Shown piece after piece: positions 5,061 to 6,149 of a stretch of 6,149 nucleotides of DNA. Made by a program: the position numbers and the translations under genes. This DNA is from an uncultured bacterium (GTDB lineage: Bacteria; Verrucomicrobiota; Kiritimatiellia; CAIKKV01): contig CAIKKV010000294.1 of NCBI GenBank assembly GCA_903828035.1, positions 1 to 6,149 on the forward strand. Reading direction: 5' to 3'. The notes beneath the pieces are model-generated. The model was given only the letters and a program-made list of their open reading frames with translations. It was not told the origin of the DNA and did not search any database. Each line of letters opens with the position of its first letter. Position 1 is the stretch's first letter.

Positions 5061-6149
5061 CAGGGAGTTGGGCTTGTTCCACTTGATCCGGGAGACGAAC
5101 AGCGCGTTGTTGCTGCCGTACCGCTCGCAGACGGTGCAATCGGTGCTGTCCGGCCCGATCGTCTGCATCCACTCGCTCACCACCACCCAGGTCTCGGCCG
5201 CCGACGCCGTGCAGATGCCGAAGTTGCCCAGCCGGGCGCCGCGCTCGGGCACCACCGGGCGCTCCGTCGAGCGGATCAGGCACAGGCGCTCGGTATCCAC
5301 CCGCGCCATGAACAGCGGGGCGCGGTGCCGGAACACATGGTCGTTGTTGGCGCCTCGGCGCGTGTAGACCAGGAAAAGCCCCTCGCTGTGCGTCACCCAA
5401 TGCTGCTGCGTGTTGTAATTTCCGATCTCGGCGCCGTCGTCAAAGGTCCACGGCTTCAGCTCATCGAAATGGAGGCCCTCCCGGCCGGACGTCACATACC
5501 CCCGGACGTCGTTGCGCAAGGTCAGGTAGAAGCGTCCGTTCAGGCAGGTCAGCGACGGCTCGCAGAAGCCGCGCGGCTCCGGGCAGACCAGGTCCGGTCC
5601 GCGCTCCTTGAACGTCACATCCTTTCCGTCAAAGCCGCAGCGCATGACGGAAGCCCGGAAGCAGCCGGTCGTATCCTCCTTCGCCCGGAAATAGATCGGC
5701 AGCAGGATGTCCCCGTCAGGCAGGTCAAACCGCTGCACGCAGCCCGCTCCCGAGTTGAAGCAAGCCGGATCCCCCGGCGGAAGCGGCACGCTCTTCCACT
5801 CGGACCACAGGCGGGCCGATTCGTCATACACGCTGTAATAGGTCGACCGCGGACGCATCCCGTGAACGAGCTCGTCATTCCGGTACTGCGCCAGGTGCCC
5901 GGTCAGCAGCAGCTTTCCGCTCTTTGCATGCCAGGTGGGGGTTCCGTCGCACGGGCAGTCCTCGGTGCCGTCGGGGTTCGCGCGGCGCATCAGCCCCGGC
6001 TGCGGCGCGGGCGCCGTCCAGGTGACGCCGAAATCATCGCTGCGAAGGTCATTGATCCCGTAGAAGATGTCGCTGCCCGTGATCCGCAGCTTCTGCGTGG
6101 TCACCACCGCCGTATGCGGGGGAATCACCCCGCCGCGGGTCTGGACCCA
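5049..6149 (-). CDS. Sialidase-superfamily (BNR/Asp-box) protein, 5' end beyond the window
   Basis: At least 366 residues are visible in an open frame that reaches the window edge (WVQTRGG precedes the first in-frame GTG), so the true start and any signal peptide are missing. The visible part begins like the early strands of an exo-alpha-sialidase-type propeller: IPPHTAVVTTQKL, then one clear Asp-box SDDFGVTW (37-44). A later degenerate one is seen at TSGREGLHF (220-228). Conserved-looking stretches are PRGFCEPS (192-199), NTQQHW (246-251) and YTRRGANNDHVFRHRAP (262-278), which I associate with uncharacterised sialidase-fold proteins of Planctomycetes and Verrucomicrobiota. The gene converges on the AraC gene with a 21-nt gap, so it is in a separate transcription unit, probably the last gene of one entering from the right. 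It may trim a glycan feeding the neighbouring operon, but whether it is a true sialidase cannot be judged without the N-terminus. Confidence 0.82.
   Translation of the reverse strand, partial: WVQTRGGVIPPHTAVVTTQKLRITGSDIFYGINDLRSDDFGVTWTAPAPQPGLMRRANPDGTEDCPCDGTPTWHAKSGKLLLTGHLAQYRNDELVHGMRPRSTYYSVYDESARLWSEWKSVPLPPGDPACFNSGAGCVQRFDLPDGDILLPIYFRAKEDTTGCFRASVMRCGFDGKDVTFKERGPDLVCPEPRGFCEPSLTCLNGRFYLTLRNDVRGYVTSGREGLHFDELKPWTFDDGAEIGNYNTQQHWVTHSEGLFLVYTRRGANNDHVFRHRAPLFMARVDTERLCLIRSTERPVVPERGARLGNFGICTASAAETWVVVSEWMQTIGPDSTDCTVCERYGSNNALFVSRIKWNKPNSLAPG

Noticed and set aside
6126..6128. GTG as the start of the sialidase-like gene
   Set aside because: The frame stays open to the window edge and the residues before the GTG (WVQTRGG) read like continuous family sequence, so the GTG is probably an internal Val codon.

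Overview
The window looks like a GC-rich bacterial chromosome segment of the Planctomycetes-Verrucomicrobia-Chlamydiae type, most likely Kiritimatiellota, Lentisphaerota or Verrucomicrobiota. That placement is inference from gene content: a small G-type pseudopilin with an LPxCP motif, a cytoplasmic VCBS/FG-GAP propeller, a Gfo/Idh/MocA oxidoreductase, a GH4 glycosidase, an AraC regulator and a sialidase-fold protein. This mix is typical of polysaccharide-degrading members of those phyla. No RNA gene, CRISPR array, transposase or integrase was seen.

Layout. A complete pseudopilin gene (27-398, +) ends in a very strong intrinsic terminator (419-457). Facing it is a three-gene minus-strand operon read from 4108 down to 456: GH4 glycosidase, then Gfo/Idh oxidoreductase, then VCBS propeller. 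The last two genes are 2 nt apart. The first two are separated by an 81-nt spacer holding a degenerate hexanucleotide repeat (2631-2672). Upstream of the operon is a 160-nt divergent control region, then an AraC-family regulator on the plus strand (4269-5027). A sialidase-like gene (5049-6149, -) converges on the regulator and runs off the right edge without its 5' end.

How the parts fit. The GH4 enzyme class cleaves glycosides by an NAD+-dependent oxidation/elimination route, and the Gfo/Idh protein probably oxidises or reduces the same or a derived sugar. The propeller has no signal peptide and seven Asp-rich turns, so it probably works in the cytoplasm with them. The AraC protein, with a His-rich cupin-like sensor domain, is the likely local regulator of this sugar-use operon.

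The most notable non-coding signal is a 51-bp dyad (4145-4195). Its two 20-nt arms match at 17 of 20 positions around an 11-nt centre, and it lies between the two divergent genes. Its layout resembles the inverted half-sites bound by RhaS/RhaR-type AraC proteins. A second structure, a two-part terminator-like hairpin (4212-4254), sits just before the regulator's start codon, which has no visible Shine-Dalgarno sequence.
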